This document shows positions 54,790-64,000 of a stretch of 64,000 bases of DNA, one piece after another. Position 1 is the stretch's first letter, and each line of letters starts with the position of its first letter. Source of the stretch: Nostoc sp. TCL240-02 (GTDB lineage: Bacteria; Cyanobacteriota; Cyanobacteriia; Cyanobacteriales; Nostocaceae); NCBI RefSeq assembly GCF_013343235.1, contig NZ_CP040094.1:1612501-1676500 (forward strand), in the 5' to 3' direction. Made by a program: the position numbers and the translations under genes. The notes beneath the pieces are model-generated. The model was not told the DNA's origin, did no database searches, and saw only the letters and a program-made list of their open reading frames with translations.

Positions 54790-56004
54790 ATGGGATTTAC
54801 TGAAGATATTGTCAAGCTGTCTGAACAAGTGCGTAAGCGATTTGACCAAGTTGTTGGCGAAGAAGCTACTAAGATGGCACTGATTGTTCCTTTTTTGAGC
54901 GCTCTTGGCTATGATGTCTATGATCCTAGCGAAGTCATGCCGGAATACGTAGCAGACTTTGCTACTAGAAGAGCAGGACAGTTTGAAAAAGTAGATTACG
55001 CCTTAGCTATTAACGGTACTAAAGTTATGCTCGTAGAGGCAAAAGCCCGTGGTCAAAAAGCTGAGGCACATGATGGGCAATTGAGCAAATATTTTAATGC
55101 ACTTTTGACAACAAAAGTAGCTATTGTCACTAATGGGATTGAGTACCGTTTCTTTACAGACTTGCGTGATAAAAATGTCATGGACAAGGAGCCATTTTTT
55201 ACTTTTAACATCCTTGAATATGATTCCAAAGATATTGATAACCTCAAATTCTTTCACCGTGATAATTTTGAGGTTACAGCTATTACCAATCATGCTGAAG
55301 AAATGGTTTATGTAAAAGGCATGACTCAGCTTCTAGGAAATCTTTTACGTTCTCCTTCTGAAGAATTTGTTCGCTTTTTAGTGACTGAACTCGGTACAGT
55401 TGCTCCTAGTTATGAAATTAAAGGTCGAATTACTGGTAAAATTGTTGATAAATTCAAACCAATTGTTAAAAAGTCGATTCAAGGAAGTTTAGTAGAGTTA
55501 ATGACTCGCTCACTTACTCCAGTAATAGATCAACCTGTTGAACCACCAATAGACATAGATAATGGAGAAGTGGATATACAAGCAGATCCTCAAGAACCAA
55601 AAGTAGTAACAACTGCTGAAGAAATCGAAGCTTTTGAAAAAATTAAAGCAATTACGCAGACCTCAACCAGTTACAATTATCAACTCCAATACAAAGATAC
55701 TGTTTCATACTTTGGTATCAATCTTGTTGGCAAAAGTACTTGGTGGTTTCTGAGACTATATCTATCTTCGCAGAAAAAAAGTTTTATTACTCGGCTAAGT
55801 GTAGGTGAAGTAAAGTCGCTAGCTTTAAACTTTGAAGTGCAGGAAGTATCAGCTTCTCTGGGGGATGCCGCATCAAAAGTAATTATTTCTTCTGTCAGTG
55901 ATTTTGAGAAGCTGACATCACTGATTCTCAGATGTTACGAGGTAGAAGCAGCCAAGCATCAAGCATTTACCCCAGATGTAATCAGAATGGAAAAATCAGC
56001 TTAA
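54790..56004 (+). CDS. Stand-alone type I restriction HsdR-N-like nuclease protein
   Basis: 404 residues. The N-terminal 170 residues resemble the PD-(D/E)XK domain at the start of type I restriction R subunits: VDYALAINGTKVMLVEAKA provides the D...(E)xK motif, preceded by MALIVPFLSALGYDVYDPSEVMPEY. There are no helicase motifs, and no HsdM or HsdS gene adjoins. A C-terminal half of unknown fold follows after about residue 280. Such proteins occur widely in cyanobacteria; a defence role is inference. Confidence 0.8.
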   Translation: MGFTEDIVKLSEQVRKRFDQVVGEEATKMALIVPFLSALGYDVYDPSEVMPEYVADFATRRAGQFEKVDYALAINGTKVMLVEAKARGQKAEAHDGQLSKYFNALLTTKVAIVTNGIEYRFFTDLRDKNVMDKEPFFTFNILEYDSKDIDNLKFFHRDNFEVTAITNHAEEMVYVKGMTQLLGNLLRSPSEEFVRFLVTELGTVAPSYEIKGRITGKIVDKFKPIVKKSIQGSLVELMTRSLTPVIDQPVEPPIDIDNGEVDIQADPQEPKVVTTAEEIEAFEKIKAITQTSTSYNYQLQYKDTVSYFGINLVGKSTWWFLRLYLSSQKKSFITRLSVGEVKSLALNFEVQEVSASLGDAASKVIISSVSDFEKLTSLILRCYEVEAAKHQAFTPDVIRMEKSA

Positions 56005-56274
56005 CTCAAGGTATCTAATACAAAACTCCACCTACCCAACCATTTTTTTGCTGTTTCCCATTCTGAGTGTTGAATATTTGTAGACAAAGGCAGATTGGGA
56101 ATAACAGTATACTAAAAAGACAAAGCTATTAAACTAATTTTTTTATCAAATCCGATTTTTGCCTGCCAGTAAATTAGCGATCGCAGTACTAATCGGCTAA
56201 CCTATAATATTTAAGACAAAAAAGTGGCTCTGCAATCAGCAGAACCACTAAAGCTTTCGCAAATCTGTTATAAA

Positions 56275-57351
56275 TTAACGAACTGCCCCTTGAGCAGAAA
56301 CAGTATCAATCGGTTTCATCAGGTACAGCCGTAATAACTGCCAGCCATTGGAGATGTAAAGTGGCAGTTTTTGGAAGAATTGCAGGAATTTGGGAGTGCT
56401 GGAATTAGCGATCGCACCCAGCTTTTCATTATTGCTGATACAAGTATCCAATCGCTGATAAAACTCAGGATTCTCTACATCCAGCATTAGCGGGAACACC
56501 CGACCGGCGTTTTCGTTAGTCTTCTGAATTACATGGATGTCGTATTCTCTTGCATCTAATCCCAAGGTGGCGTAAAAGTCCTTGCGTTGGATGTCATTGA
56601 GATACATTGTCGCAAATACCGACAACAGGAAGAACCGACTCCACAGCCGTGCTTTCCAATCATTCAACATTTGCGGCTGAGATTTCATAACCGCATCAAA
56701 GAAATCGCCGTGACGGTTTTCATCCTGACACCAGTTCTCAAAGAACCGGAAGATTGGATAAACCCGATCTTCAGGATGTGCTTCTAAATGGCGATAAATA
56801 GTGATGTAGCGCCAATAACCGATTTTCTCAGAAAGATAAGTAGCGTAGAAGATGAATTTCGGTTTAAAGAAGGTATAACTGCGACTCTTAGTCAAAAATC
56901 CTAAATCTAGGGACAGATTAAAGTCCGACAAAGCTTTGTTCAAAAAGCCAGCGTGACGTGCTTCATCCCGTGACATCAGGTTAAAACACTCTGCCAAGAC
57001 AGGGTTTTTTCCTTTCAAGCGACGGCCGAGTTCTTTATATAGCAAAAAGCCAGAAAACTCTGCCGTACAGGAACGTTCTAGAAACTCAACGAACAACTTG
57101 CGAGTTTCCCCGTCAATATGATCCCAGGATTGGTCAAACTCGGCATCCCGAACAAAGTGATGGCGGTTGTAGTCAGTACGGAACTCTTCGAGAATGGCTT
57201 GTAACTCGTCTTCATTGACGGAGATATCCATCCGCGCCATTTCATCAAAATCGGTAGTATAAAACCGAGGTGTTAACAGGGTTTCTTTTGCCGGGACTTT
57301 AATCCCTGGCCGGATTTCTTCAAAGCCTGGTTTTTTGAGGGAATCTACCAT
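56275..57351 (-). CDS. acsF: Mg-protoporphyrin IX monomethyl ester oxidative cyclase
   Basis: 358 residues, full length for AcsF (ChlE). The diiron motifs are visible: [34 protein letters not shown] and [14 protein letters not shown], the Glu/His ligands of the ferritin-like core. The enzyme forms the isocyclic ring of chlorophyll with oxygen at the thylakoid membrane. It identifies the host as a chlorophyll-producing organism and, with the other genes, as a cyanobacterium. Monocistronic; the upstream region carries a repeat. Confidence 0.97.
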   Translation of the reverse strand: MVDSLKKPGFEEIRPGIKVPAKETLLTPRFYTTDFDEMARMDISVNEDELQAILEEFRTDYNRHHFVRDAEFDQSWDHIDGETRKLFVEFLERSCTAEFSGFLLYKELGRRLKGKNPVLAECFNLMSRDEARHAGFLNKALSDFNLSLDLGFLTKSRSYTFFKPKFIFYATYLSEKIGYWRYITIYRHLEAHPEDRVYPIFRFFENWCQDENRHGDFFDAVMKSQPQMLNDWKARLWSRFFLLSVFATMYLNDIQRKDFYATLGLDAREYDIHVIQKTNENAGRVFPLMLDVENPEFYQRLDTCISNNEKLGAIANSSTPKFLQFFQKLPLYISNGWQLLRLYLMKPIDTVSAQGAVR

Positions 57352-57388
57352 GTCTTGATTGCTCTTTCGTCTTTATTATCTTAAGTAG

Positions 57389-57452
57389 ACCCTTCGGGTT
57401 CGGCAGTTCCTCATGGGGGAAACCCCCAAGACCAGACTACCTCACCAGAAAG
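57389..57452. repeat. Interspersed repeat upstream of acsF
   Basis: CCCTTCGGGTTCGGCAGT followed by a GGGGG-AAA-CCCCC hairpin (57414-57428). This sequence type recurs in Nostocales genomes. It lies within the acsF leader region. Confidence 0.55.
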
Positions 57453-57772
57453 CTAAGGGTAATGTTCTGTTAAGGCGTAACAGCCCACAATAATCCAATT
57501 GTATAAAGTTCAGTCTACCAAGGTGCGGGTGAGAAATTTGTAAGTAAAAGATTAAGAGTTGCAACAATCATTCAATGTTTACGGAATCAAAAATCGCGGA
57601 TTAGTAGTCAAATAAACGTAGTTCGGTGATTAGCAGGGTTTTGATCAAGTGGAGTAGCACACATTTTTTGTATTTTAAATCGCCATAACCTCAGTAATTT
57701 TCTGTAGTTGCTACTACAATATAGAAAACCCATTTTAGACAACAAGAGCAAATCCAAAGGGTTGAAAACAAG

Positions 57773-58267
57773 ATGAATCTTGAAAACAATCAGCATAAAG
57801 ACCGACTTCTTGTCTCTTACATCTTGTGTGCAGTTGGATTTTTCGGATTAGGAGGACTGCACCGCTTATACAATGGCAAGATAGGAACGGGTTTGCTGTG
57901 GCTGTGTACTTTTGGTTTGTTTTATATAGGGCAGACTGTGGATTTGCTTCTCATCCCTAGCATGGTTGACGAATACGAACACAAGCTGAGACTAAAAGCA
58001 GGTGTATCTCCCTTTGGAGTACCATTGAATCAAGCAGTGGTTGCCTCTCAAGTCCACCTTCCAACAGGCAACCAACTGATGATTAAACTGATTGAAGCGG
58101 CGGAAAGCAAAGGTGGTATTTTAACTGTTACTCAAGGCGTGAAGTTCACGGGAGCTAGCTTTGCGGAAGTGGAAGCTACTCTCAATGAGATGTACAAATC
58201 AGGTTATGTAAAAATAGATAACGACCCCAATACTGGAGCCGTTGTCTACCATTTCCACGAACTTTAA
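57773..58267 (+). CDS. TM2-domain protein with C-terminal winged-helix-like domain
   Basis: 164 residues. The N-terminal TM2 domain has two hydrophobic segments (SYILCAVGFFGLGGLHRLYNGKIGTGLLWLCTFGLFYIGQTVDLLLIPSMV) with the GLHRLY turn. A cytoplasmic C-terminal part (about 100-164) is a small winged-helix-like domain of the kind also seen at 32743. Role unknown. Monocistronic, convergent with the DUF2996 gene. Confidence 0.88.
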   Translation: MNLENNQHKDRLLVSYILCAVGFFGLGGLHRLYNGKIGTGLLWLCTFGLFYIGQTVDLLLIPSMVDEYEHKLRLKAGVSPFGVPLNQAVVASQVHLPTGNQLMIKLIEAAESKGGILTVTQGVKFTGASFAEVEATLNEMYKSGYVKIDNDPNTGAVVYHFHEL

Positions 58268-58306
58268 ATTGTCATTTGTCTTTTGTCCTTTGTTAAAAAC
58301 CAATGA

Positions 58307-58966
58307 CTAATTTATACCTAGCCACTTTTGACCGTCCAAGCGCTGAACTAAGCCAAATACCAACAAATCGAGTGTAATTTTGCGCTCATCGATTAAGAAG
58401 GACTCAAGAGTGCTAGGTTTTTTGCCTTCATTGCAGGAAAATCCCTTTTTCCCTTGAATATCTTCTTCGGGGAAATACAGGTTAAACTGACGCGCACCAA
58501 TTTCTTTCCAACTGCCGATAATTTGCCAGCATTCTTCAGCAGATTCAAAGCCTGTAATTGGCACTTTCTGCTTGGCAAAAGACACCTGTAAATCTTGCAC
58601 ACCTTTTTGAGCGATCGCTTTTTGTAAAGCTGGCAAGTAGTCTTGCTCGATGAACTCTACAAATGGCTTGTCTTCAACAGATGGGGCTTTTTCTTTTTTG
58701 GCGGCTTTAGCTGCGGGTTTTTCTTCTGCGGCTGCGGCGGGTTTTTCGCCGACTGCGGCTTTAGCTGCGGCTGCGGGTTTTTCTCGCTTGGGGGGTGTCG
58801 CAGTTGGTTTAGCAGCGTTTGGATCTGGCGCGTTGGCAGTAGGAAGGTCTGTGGCTTCAGGTGAGTCTGTACTCGGAGCGTTTTCTTCAGCCACACTAGG
58901 AGCTTGCTTGTCAACAGTGCTGGGAGTTACTTCTCCCGCTTGATTGTGATTGGTTTGGTCTGCCAT
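58307..58966 (-). CDS. DUF2996 protein with Ala/Pro/Lys-rich N-terminus
   Basis: 219 residues. The first 95 residues are low complexity (Ala, Pro, Lys repeats such as KPAAAA), and the C-terminal 120 residues carry the DUF2996 region: FVEFIEQDYLPALQKAI...LQVSFAKQKVPITGFESAEECWQIIGSW...QFNLYFPEEDIQGKKGFSCNEGKKPSTLESFLIDERKITLDLLVFGLVQRLDGQKWL. The family is confined to cyanobacteria and chloroplasts and its function is unknown. Confidence 0.88.
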   Translation of the reverse strand: MADQTNHNQAGEVTPSTVDKQAPSVAEENAPSTDSPEATDLPTANAPDPNAAKPTATPPKREKPAAAAKAAVGEKPAAAAEEKPAAKAAKKEKAPSVEDKPFVEFIEQDYLPALQKAIAQKGVQDLQVSFAKQKVPITGFESAEECWQIIGSWKEIGARQFNLYFPEEDIQGKKGFSCNEGKKPSTLESFLIDERKITLDLLVFGLVQRLDGQKWLGIN

Positions 58967-59186
58967 TGCTCAGGTCAATCCTTTAATCTAGCTTTGGGAG
59001 CGATCGCTCACCTTGATGTATCGGGTATTTTTATTTTGACATACTAGTGCAGCAAGGCAGTAATAACTGTACAGTTAAAAATAACGCAAAATCATAGGGC
59101 ATAAGCTTTCTTTCCTTCTATTCCCTACCCCTTCGATTTTAGATTGTTCAATCCAAAATCCAAAATCTAAAATTCTTCCGCCTCAT

Positions 59187-60299
59187 TCAAATCCCCTTGA
59201 ATCCCATATCAGTTTCTACCTGTTGCTGTGCCGGAATCGAACTCACTTTGCCAGATGCAATGCTAGAAGTCTTACGCCAATTACCAACTTGGCTCAAAAA
59301 TATACCTACTAAAATCACGCTACCGCCAATATATTGAGGTAAGGTAGGGGCTTCACCCAAAATTAAATAGGCTGCTAAGATGCCCACAATTGGGCCAAAT
59401 GAGCCAATTAAGGAAGCCGTAGATACAGTAGAAGTTTTCAAGCCTTTAATCAAAAAAGACTGGCCTAGCACCACAATCAACCCACCGTAGAGAAACATCC
59501 ATTGCCATAAGAACGGTGAGAGGACATCAGCAAAATGATCTTTGCCATAGAGGACTAAAGCAACGAAGAAAAAGATTATGGTTCCTAGTGCAGTCCGAAA
59601 GATGCTATAGATTCCCAAAGGAATCTGTGAAAGATATTTCTTACCAATAATCGTAGAAGCCGTTGCAGCTATAGATCCTACTGCTGCTAAAAGTTCCCCT
59701 ATGCCTAAACTGAAACCTCCCATATTCATCATGGCTTCTGTTGGAGGCTGAAGGACAATAGTTAGGATAACACCAACAAACGCTGCGATCGCTCCGATAA
59801 ATTCCCAAATATTTACCCGTTCCCTTAACAAGCAGACTGATAAAGCCAGAGTTAGAGGCGGTTCCAAGCGTCCTACCAAGATGACATTATTTACCCCTGT
59901 GACTGCGAGTGCCTGGAAAATTAAGCCAGGGGCTAAGGCTCCTGATAAAATAGCTACTGCCGTTAGACTTACCCAATCCGTCCTTGAGAGTTGCCTCAAA
60001 GTGGCTTTGTTCCACTGTCGCCCATAGATGAGGATCAAAAGTATCAAAGCGCAAAGGTTTCCCACAAATAAAACATTACATAAAGAAATCGGATTACGTT
60101 CCCCAATAAAATGTTCAGCACCGATTTCTGTTAGCTTTCGGGTAACTGCGCCAGATGCTGCAAAAATTAGCATTGCTAGCCAGAGATATGTTTGTCCTGA
60201 AACTCTATGAATTAAGCGATGTGGTCTTTTGGGCCTAGTCACAATAACACGACTGCAATAAAAGCATTGCTCATTATAAGTTGCTGTCACGCATTTCAA
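59187..60299 (-). CDS. EamA/DMT-family transporter
   Basis: 370 residues, ten predicted membrane helices forming two EamA repeats. Repeat signatures include GRLEPPLTLALSVCLLRERVNIWEFIGAIAAFVGVILTI and SLIGSFGPIVGILAAYLILGEAPTLPQYIGGSVILVGIFLSQ. The N-terminal 33 residues before the first helix are unusually Cys- and Arg-rich, and a later start is possible. Substrate (metabolite or amino-acid efflux) unknown. Confidence 0.88.
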   Translation of the reverse strand: MKCVTATYNEQCFYCSRVIVTRPKRPHRLIHRVSGQTYLWLAMLIFAASGAVTRKLTEIGAEHFIGERNPISLCNVLFVGNLCALILLILIYGRQWNKATLRQLSRTDWVSLTAVAILSGALAPGLIFQALAVTGVNNVILVGRLEPPLTLALSVCLLRERVNIWEFIGAIAAFVGVILTIVLQPPTEAMMNMGGFSLGIGELLAAVGSIAATASTIIGKKYLSQIPLGIYSIFRTALGTIIFFFVALVLYGKDHFADVLSPFLWQWMFLYGGLIVVLGQSFLIKGLKTSTVSTASLIGSFGPIVGILAAYLILGEAPTLPQYIGGSVILVGIFLSQVGNWRKTSSIASGKVSSIPAQQQVETDMGFKGI

Positions 60300-60494
60300 A
60301 ATGAGGTTTTGTTGAGAAAATACTTAAATTATGCTGTGACTTTGAGTCACCATCGTTGCCTGAGAAAGTGCTGAGAATCAACTAAATTTTCTCAAAGGAT
60401 AAATTCATGAAAATAGTGGCTTAGTTTCAATAAGTTCTCACTCCCACCTGAGATGCTTGGGATGTTCAGGATAAAACAGAAAAGAGAGTCACAA

Positions 60495-60857
60495 ATGAAA
60501 CTCGCACCCTTACTTACAAGTTTTGCTTTGGTTGGTTTTTTCACAGTTTGGGACGTACCATTAAAAGCGATCAATCCGTCATTAGTGCAGGCATCAGCAG
60601 CCGAAGAGATGTCTGTAGCGCAGAAACTAGATTTGCTTACTAAAAGTAAGGGTCAGATTGGTAGTGGCGATCAACTACGTCGTTTCTTTTTTGGTGACTT
60701 GGAGCCAATCGGTATCCAGGTAGGTGGTGCAGGTCATGTAGTTAACCTTTATAACAAAGCTAATAATGTCACATTCGCTTATTGTTCTCACTACGATGTG
60801 ATTGTAGCGATTAAGAAAGGTAAGGTGACAAAGTTTGAACCCAGCGAAGTGAAGTAA
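60495..60857 (+). CDS. Secreted hypothetical protein
   Basis: 121 residues. Start at ATG 60495 gives a signal peptide (MKLAPLLTSFALVGFFTVWDVPLKA), cleavage probably near SLVQASA. The frame remains open upstream to 60453. The mature part is about 85 residues, soluble, with AQKLDLLTKSKGQIGSGDQLRRFFFGDLEPIGIQVGG. No family recognised. The protein would be periplasmic or extracellular. Confidence 0.75.
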   Translation: MKLAPLLTSFALVGFFTVWDVPLKAINPSLVQASAAEEMSVAQKLDLLTKSKGQIGSGDQLRRFFFGDLEPIGIQVGGAGHVVNLYNKANNVTFAYCSHYDVIVAIKKGKVTKFEPSEVK

Positions 60858-60920
60858 TACTAAATCCATTTTCTAATTAATATTTGCTAAGACCAGAGGA
60901 GCAATTGGATTACATCTAGG

Positions 60921-61004
60921 ACTTACGCAAAACTACACGCGGTAGGCGCAATTCATTAATTGTCTCTACCTGAAAATCAATGTTTTGGCTATTTTTGCGT
61001 AAGT
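60921..61004. repeat. 84-bp MITE-like element
   Basis: 12-bp perfect inverted repeats ACTTACGCAAAA and TTTTGCGTAAGT close an 84-bp segment. A related left end occurs at 54218. Confidence 0.75.
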
Positions 61005-61107
61005 TCTGATTTACAGCAATTTGCGTTCTTGCAATCAAAATACAGAATTGCATATACTGTCTCCTCACTGGCAATCCTAAATTTAGATATCTGAAGAATT
61101 ACGAGTG

Positions 61108-62928
61108 TTAATGAGAAATGCCATACTGTTTTGCCTGCATATTCCATAGTGCGGTATATTCGCCTCCACGCTGTAAAAGTTCTTGATGAGTACCATCCTC
61201 AATTAAATAACCAGATTTGAGAACTAAGATTCGGTCAGCTATACGCACTGAAGCCAGTCGATGGGTAATCAAGATCGTAGTTTTGCCCTCAGCTAGCTCG
61301 ATAAAGCGAAGGTAAAAATCACACTCACTGCGAGGGTCGAGTGCAGCAGTAGGCTCATCCAATAGCAAAACCTGGGCTTCTTGGCGGACAAAAGCACGAG
61401 CTAGAGCTAACTTTTGCCATTGGCCTCCAGAAAGTTCTGTACCGCCAAACTGCTTGCCCAGTGGTGTAGCCTCCTTTGTAGGAAAATGATCGACTAGTTT
61501 GACAATATCGGCTTTTTCAATCGCGTATTTGAGAATGTCTGGATGCTCTAGAGCAGCTAGGTTTCCTAAAGCGATATTTTCCCCAAGCGTCAGCGCATAG
61601 TGACCAAAGTCTTGAAAAACTCCAGCAATTTGCTGCCGCCATTGCTCTAAATTTAAATTTCTAAGGTCTATACCATCAACTAGAATACATCCTTGCGTTG
61701 GATCGTATAGCCTGGTTAACAGTTTGACTAAAGTAGTTTTCCCTGCACCATTTTCTCCTACTATGGCTACTGTTTGTCCAGGGAAAAGGGTAAAAGAAAT
61801 ATCTTGGAGTGCTAATCTACCATCTGGATAGTAAAAGTCAACTTTTTCAAAAGTAATACCTGAACGAATCGGAGTAGGTACTTTTTCTCCAGGTATGCTC
61901 AGTAGCATGGGGATTGGACTGTCAAGAAAATTGAAAAACTGTTGCATGTAGAGAATATTTTCAAACAGATCCAGCCAATTAGCCACCAATCTTTCAAGGT
62001 TATTCTGGAAGTAAGTCAATGACTGTACAAATAAAAGTACACTGCCAGGACTGAATTCTCTTTTAAAAGCTTTCTGTACCACCCAGTAGAAAGAAAAACC
62101 ATTTCCCAAAGTGCTGAGGATAGCTAGACTAGACGACCAAAATGCTTGCTTGTCCCTCAGATAGCGCATAGATTGATGTAAAGACTGAAATGCTTGCAGA
62201 TAAAGCTCGATAAAAAAGGAACCTAGCTTAAATAACCTGATTTCTTTGGCATAGGTATCAGTAAGCATCACCGAAGTGTAATATTCCATTCTTCGAGCTT
62301 GGGGACTGTTCTCAAATAAATTTAGCCAAATAGCTTTGCCATACTGAGAAGAAACCACTATCTGGGGTATAGTTGCGATCGCTATCACCAGTGGTATCCA
62401 AAAAGCTAGAGGAACTAGTAACCCAACTATCACTATTAAGGTCACTAAAGATCGACCTGATTCAACCAAATTTTCTAGTAAATTCAGTGGTTTATAGCCA
62501 ACTTGTTGTTGCAACAGTTGTAGGTCATCATAGAACAGAGAATCTTCAAAACGGCTCAAATCTGAAAAAGTATCAGCTTTCCGCATCAATAATAAGCTAA
62601 TGTGAGCCGTTAACTTGTCATTGAGATTTCCTTGCAGTGCCAATACCCAAGGATACAGCAGTGATTCTAGTAGCAAAGCTCCAACCCATCCTGCTACCAA
62701 AGGAGCAAGAGTTGCATAACCTAATTCTCTACCAGATATTAAGGCTGTTGCTACAGTATCTACCACTAGCTTGGTTATCCAAACACTTATGGCAGGAAGA
62801 AAACCTTGTAATACCGTGACAGCAATCAACAAGACTATTTCTCTGGGTGCTGCTGTCCATAATAAAGGTAAAGAACGAAATAAAGCTTTAGTGTACCCTG
62901 CAAGCCAAACTCTTAAATCGCTCATCAA
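61108..62928 (-). CDS. ABC exporter, fused membrane and ATPase domains
   Basis: 606 residues. Six membrane helices occupy about 1-330. The ATPase (about 350-600) has Walker A GENGAGKTTLVK, Q-loop, signature ELSGGQWQKLALARAF, Walker B VLLLDEPTAALD and switch His ITHRLASV. No C39 leader-peptidase domain is present. It lies 822 bp upstream of, and divergent from, the Cys-rich peptide gene and could export its product or a lipid or peptide; that link is inference. The start at 62928 has no exceptional features. Confidence 0.93.
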   Translation of the reverse strand: MMSDLRVWLAGYTKALFRSLPLLWTAAPREIVLLIAVTVLQGFLPAISVWITKLVVDTVATALISGRELGYATLAPLVAGWVGALLLESLLYPWVLALQGNLNDKLTAHISLLLMRKADTFSDLSRFEDSLFYDDLQLLQQQVGYKPLNLLENLVESGRSLVTLIVIVGLLVPLAFWIPLVIAIATIPQIVVSSQYGKAIWLNLFENSPQARRMEYYTSVMLTDTYAKEIRLFKLGSFFIELYLQAFQSLHQSMRYLRDKQAFWSSSLAILSTLGNGFSFYWVVQKAFKREFSPGSVLLFVQSLTYFQNNLERLVANWLDLFENILYMQQFFNFLDSPIPMLLSIPGEKVPTPIRSGITFEKVDFYYPDGRLALQDISFTLFPGQTVAIVGENGAGKTTLVKLLTRLYDPTQGCILVDGIDLRNLNLEQWRQQIAGVFQDFGHYALTLGENIALGNLAALEHPDILKYAIEKADIVKLVDHFPTKEATPLGKQFGGTELSGGQWQKLALARAFVRQEAQVLLLDEPTAALDPRSECDFYLRFIELAEGKTTILITHRLASVRIADRILVLKSGYLIEDGTHQELLQRGGEYTALWNMQAKQYGISH

Positions 62929-63750
62929 TTAAACCTGATTTTTTATTCGAGTGTCAAGTAAATAAGCTTTATGCCAGTATTTAAAACCTATCTTATATAT
63001 TCCCCTAACTTAAAATTCGCTATCAGCGCTATTATAAAATGGGTTTTTACTGTCAGTATGCTTTTTATTTTAAAGTCTCTCTACCTTTTCTGCATCAGTA
63101 ACCAATGCAGAAAGTAATATTAGGCGCTATCCAAAATAAAGATAATCCTACTTAAGAAATAAAAATATTACTATCAAGACTAAAAACAATATTACTTAGG
63201 TATGAATAAAAAACTCTAGAAAAAGATAATGTTATAAGAGGTTAGATGATCAAAAAAAAGAGAATGTGACGCTAACAGTAGCAAAAGCATTCTCAAAGAC
63301 GAGGTTTTAGGGAAGATAAATTCCATAAGACAATACAATTACGTCGAGATATTCCTCCCTGTGGCGACCTCCTAAAAAAGGAGGTAGATAAATTATAAGT
63401 CTTTGTTATTCAGGGTTGGAAGGATCTTTAAATGATTAAAATTTTAATCAGACTGTATTGTCCTAGGTGATATTTTCCTTAACTTGCCAAAAAGCGATTT
63501 TGATGTTTTGTGGATTAGTTAAGATTCTGAATAAAAGATTGAGTGTTTTTGTTTAACTATAACCGGATGTGAATGATAGTTAGACATTAACCGCCATCTC
63601 ATTTTTTGATCATTCTGTAAATTCGCTAGTTCCAACATCATTTCTTCCGTGAAAGCTGATTGATACATGAAGATCATTACAGCTTTTGACTGACTCGAAT
63701 GCAGATTTAAAAACAGGCTAATGAATTTAATTTGAAAGGAATGAGTAACC
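62929..63750. other. Intergenic region between ABC exporter and Cys-rich peptide
   Basis: 822 bp with no supported gene. It has an ACCTCCT-AAAAA-AGGAGGT hairpin (63367-63385) that would pair a Shine-Dalgarno-like sequence with its complement, and the ribosome site of the peptide gene (GAAAGGA, 63734-63740). Any promoter of the peptide gene should lie here. Confidence 0.5.
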
Positions 63751-64000
63751 ATGCTTGCAGAAAAAACACTGACCCAACAAACAATAGATATGCGTTTAGA
63801 AGACAAAGCAGACAAACTCGAACAACTGCTTTTGTCCGATGAGGAAATTGCAGCTTTAGAAAAGTTAGCAATGCCAGGAATGTTTGAATCTGAGACTAGT
63901 CAAAGATGGTTTGCTAATTGCGGTGGATGTGGTGGATGTGGTGGATGTGTCGGATGTCGGGGATGCGGATGTCGAGGATGCGGATGTCGAGGATGCGGAT
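63751..64000 (+). CDS. Cys/Gly-rich RiPP precursor-like peptide (3' partial)
   Basis: Open from ATG 63751 to the window edge (83 codons); GAAAGGA lies 10 nt before the ATG. The first 50 or so residues form an acidic, helical leader (LEDKADKLEQLLLSDEEIAALEKLAMPGMFESETS). From residue 57 the sequence becomes periodic, Cys-Gly-Gly repeated three times, then Cys-Val-Gly-Cys-Arg-Gly and repeats of Cys-Gly-Cys-Arg-Gly. At least ten Cys are seen at 57, 60, 63, 66, 69, 72, 74, 77, 79 and 82. Leader plus Cys/Gly core is the form of ribosomally made, modified peptides (for example heterocyclised or thioether types). The modifying enzymes would lie beyond the edge. Class not assigned. Confidence 0.75.
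   Translation, partial: MLAEKTLTQQTIDMRLEDKADKLEQLLLSDEEIAALEKLAMPGMFESETSQRWFANCGGCGGCGGCVGCRGCGCRGCGCRGCG

Noticed and set aside
58643..58943. Gly/Phe-rich and Ala-rich plus-strand frames
   Set aside because: They are the complement of the Ala/Pro/Lys-rich low-complexity part of the DUF2996 gene.
63519..63815. 98-residue minus-strand frame overlapping the Cys-rich peptide start
   Set aside because: It opposes the ribosome site and leader of the better-supported peptide gene and resembles no family.
63919..64000. Periodic DNA at the right edge as a CRISPR or satellite array
   Set aside because: The period follows codons of a Cys/Gly peptide in frame with a good start and leader; there are no spacers.

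Overview
The window is cyanobacterial. It carries the Mg-protoporphyrin monomethyl-ester cyclase gene acsF, cyanobacteria-specific families (Ycf46-like AAA ATPase, DUF1257/Ycf35, DUF2997, DUF2996), many GCGATCGC (HIP1) octamers, and the interspersed repeats and insertion sequences typical of filamentous Nostocales. All functional calls below come from reading motifs in the sequence; no database search was run.

Region 1 (1-9145) is visibly richer in G+C than the rest and ends exactly at an IS5-type element. It holds a 5'-truncated NtrB-like sensor kinase, a receiver-AAA+ response regulator with an intact GAFTGA loop but no DNA-binding domain, and a sigma-54 factor with a complete RpoN box. Convergent to them lie five genes on the minus strand: an SLC13/ArsB-like transporter, an MFS transporter, a COG4280-like membrane protein, an ABC membrane domain without ATPase, and a duplicated-domain protein with a His-rich tail. 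Two minus-strand sites match the -24/-12 sigma-54 consensus (one perfectly, one with a single mismatch), each upstream of one of the two gene groups. Sigma-54 is generally considered absent from cyanobacteria, so this complete circuit is the most striking content of the window.

Region 2 (9146-33885) is a decaying accessory region. It has an IS5, an IS630, an IS4-type (9-bp target duplication, inside a Ycf46-like AAA gene), a further broken IS630, and an IS1634-type nested in another IS630. Among them are a DUF1257/DUF2997/AAA/WGR gene group with several Gln-to-stop-type nonsense codons, a TetR/amidase divergent pair with a 9-3-9 palindromic operator, small cassette-like genes (GNAT, SnoaL-like) separated by an integron attC-like hairpin, and two tandem paralogues of unknown function.

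Region 3 (33886-50018) is an NRPS/PKS cluster on the plus strand: A-PCP, KS-AT-ACP-aminotransferase, a membrane acyltransferase, C-A-PCP, and C-A-PCP-TE. Both intact A domains have the same valine-like pocket (D-A-F-W-L-G-G-T-F-K by eye). The last module has a damaged C motif and an A domain lacking its phosphate-loop motif and its catalytic lysine. The logic suggests a small aminated product (amino acid + malonate, beta-amination, a second amino acid), possibly N- or O-acylated.

Region 4 (50019-64000) holds a remnant DUF4114 gene, a broken IS982, an aldo/keto reductase, a hydrolase, a stand-alone restriction-like nuclease, core genes (acsF, DUF2996, TM2 protein, EamA transporter) and an ABC exporter. 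At the very end is the start of a Cys/Gly-rich peptide gene (63751 to the edge) that looks like a RiPP precursor with at least ten cysteines in a periodic core.
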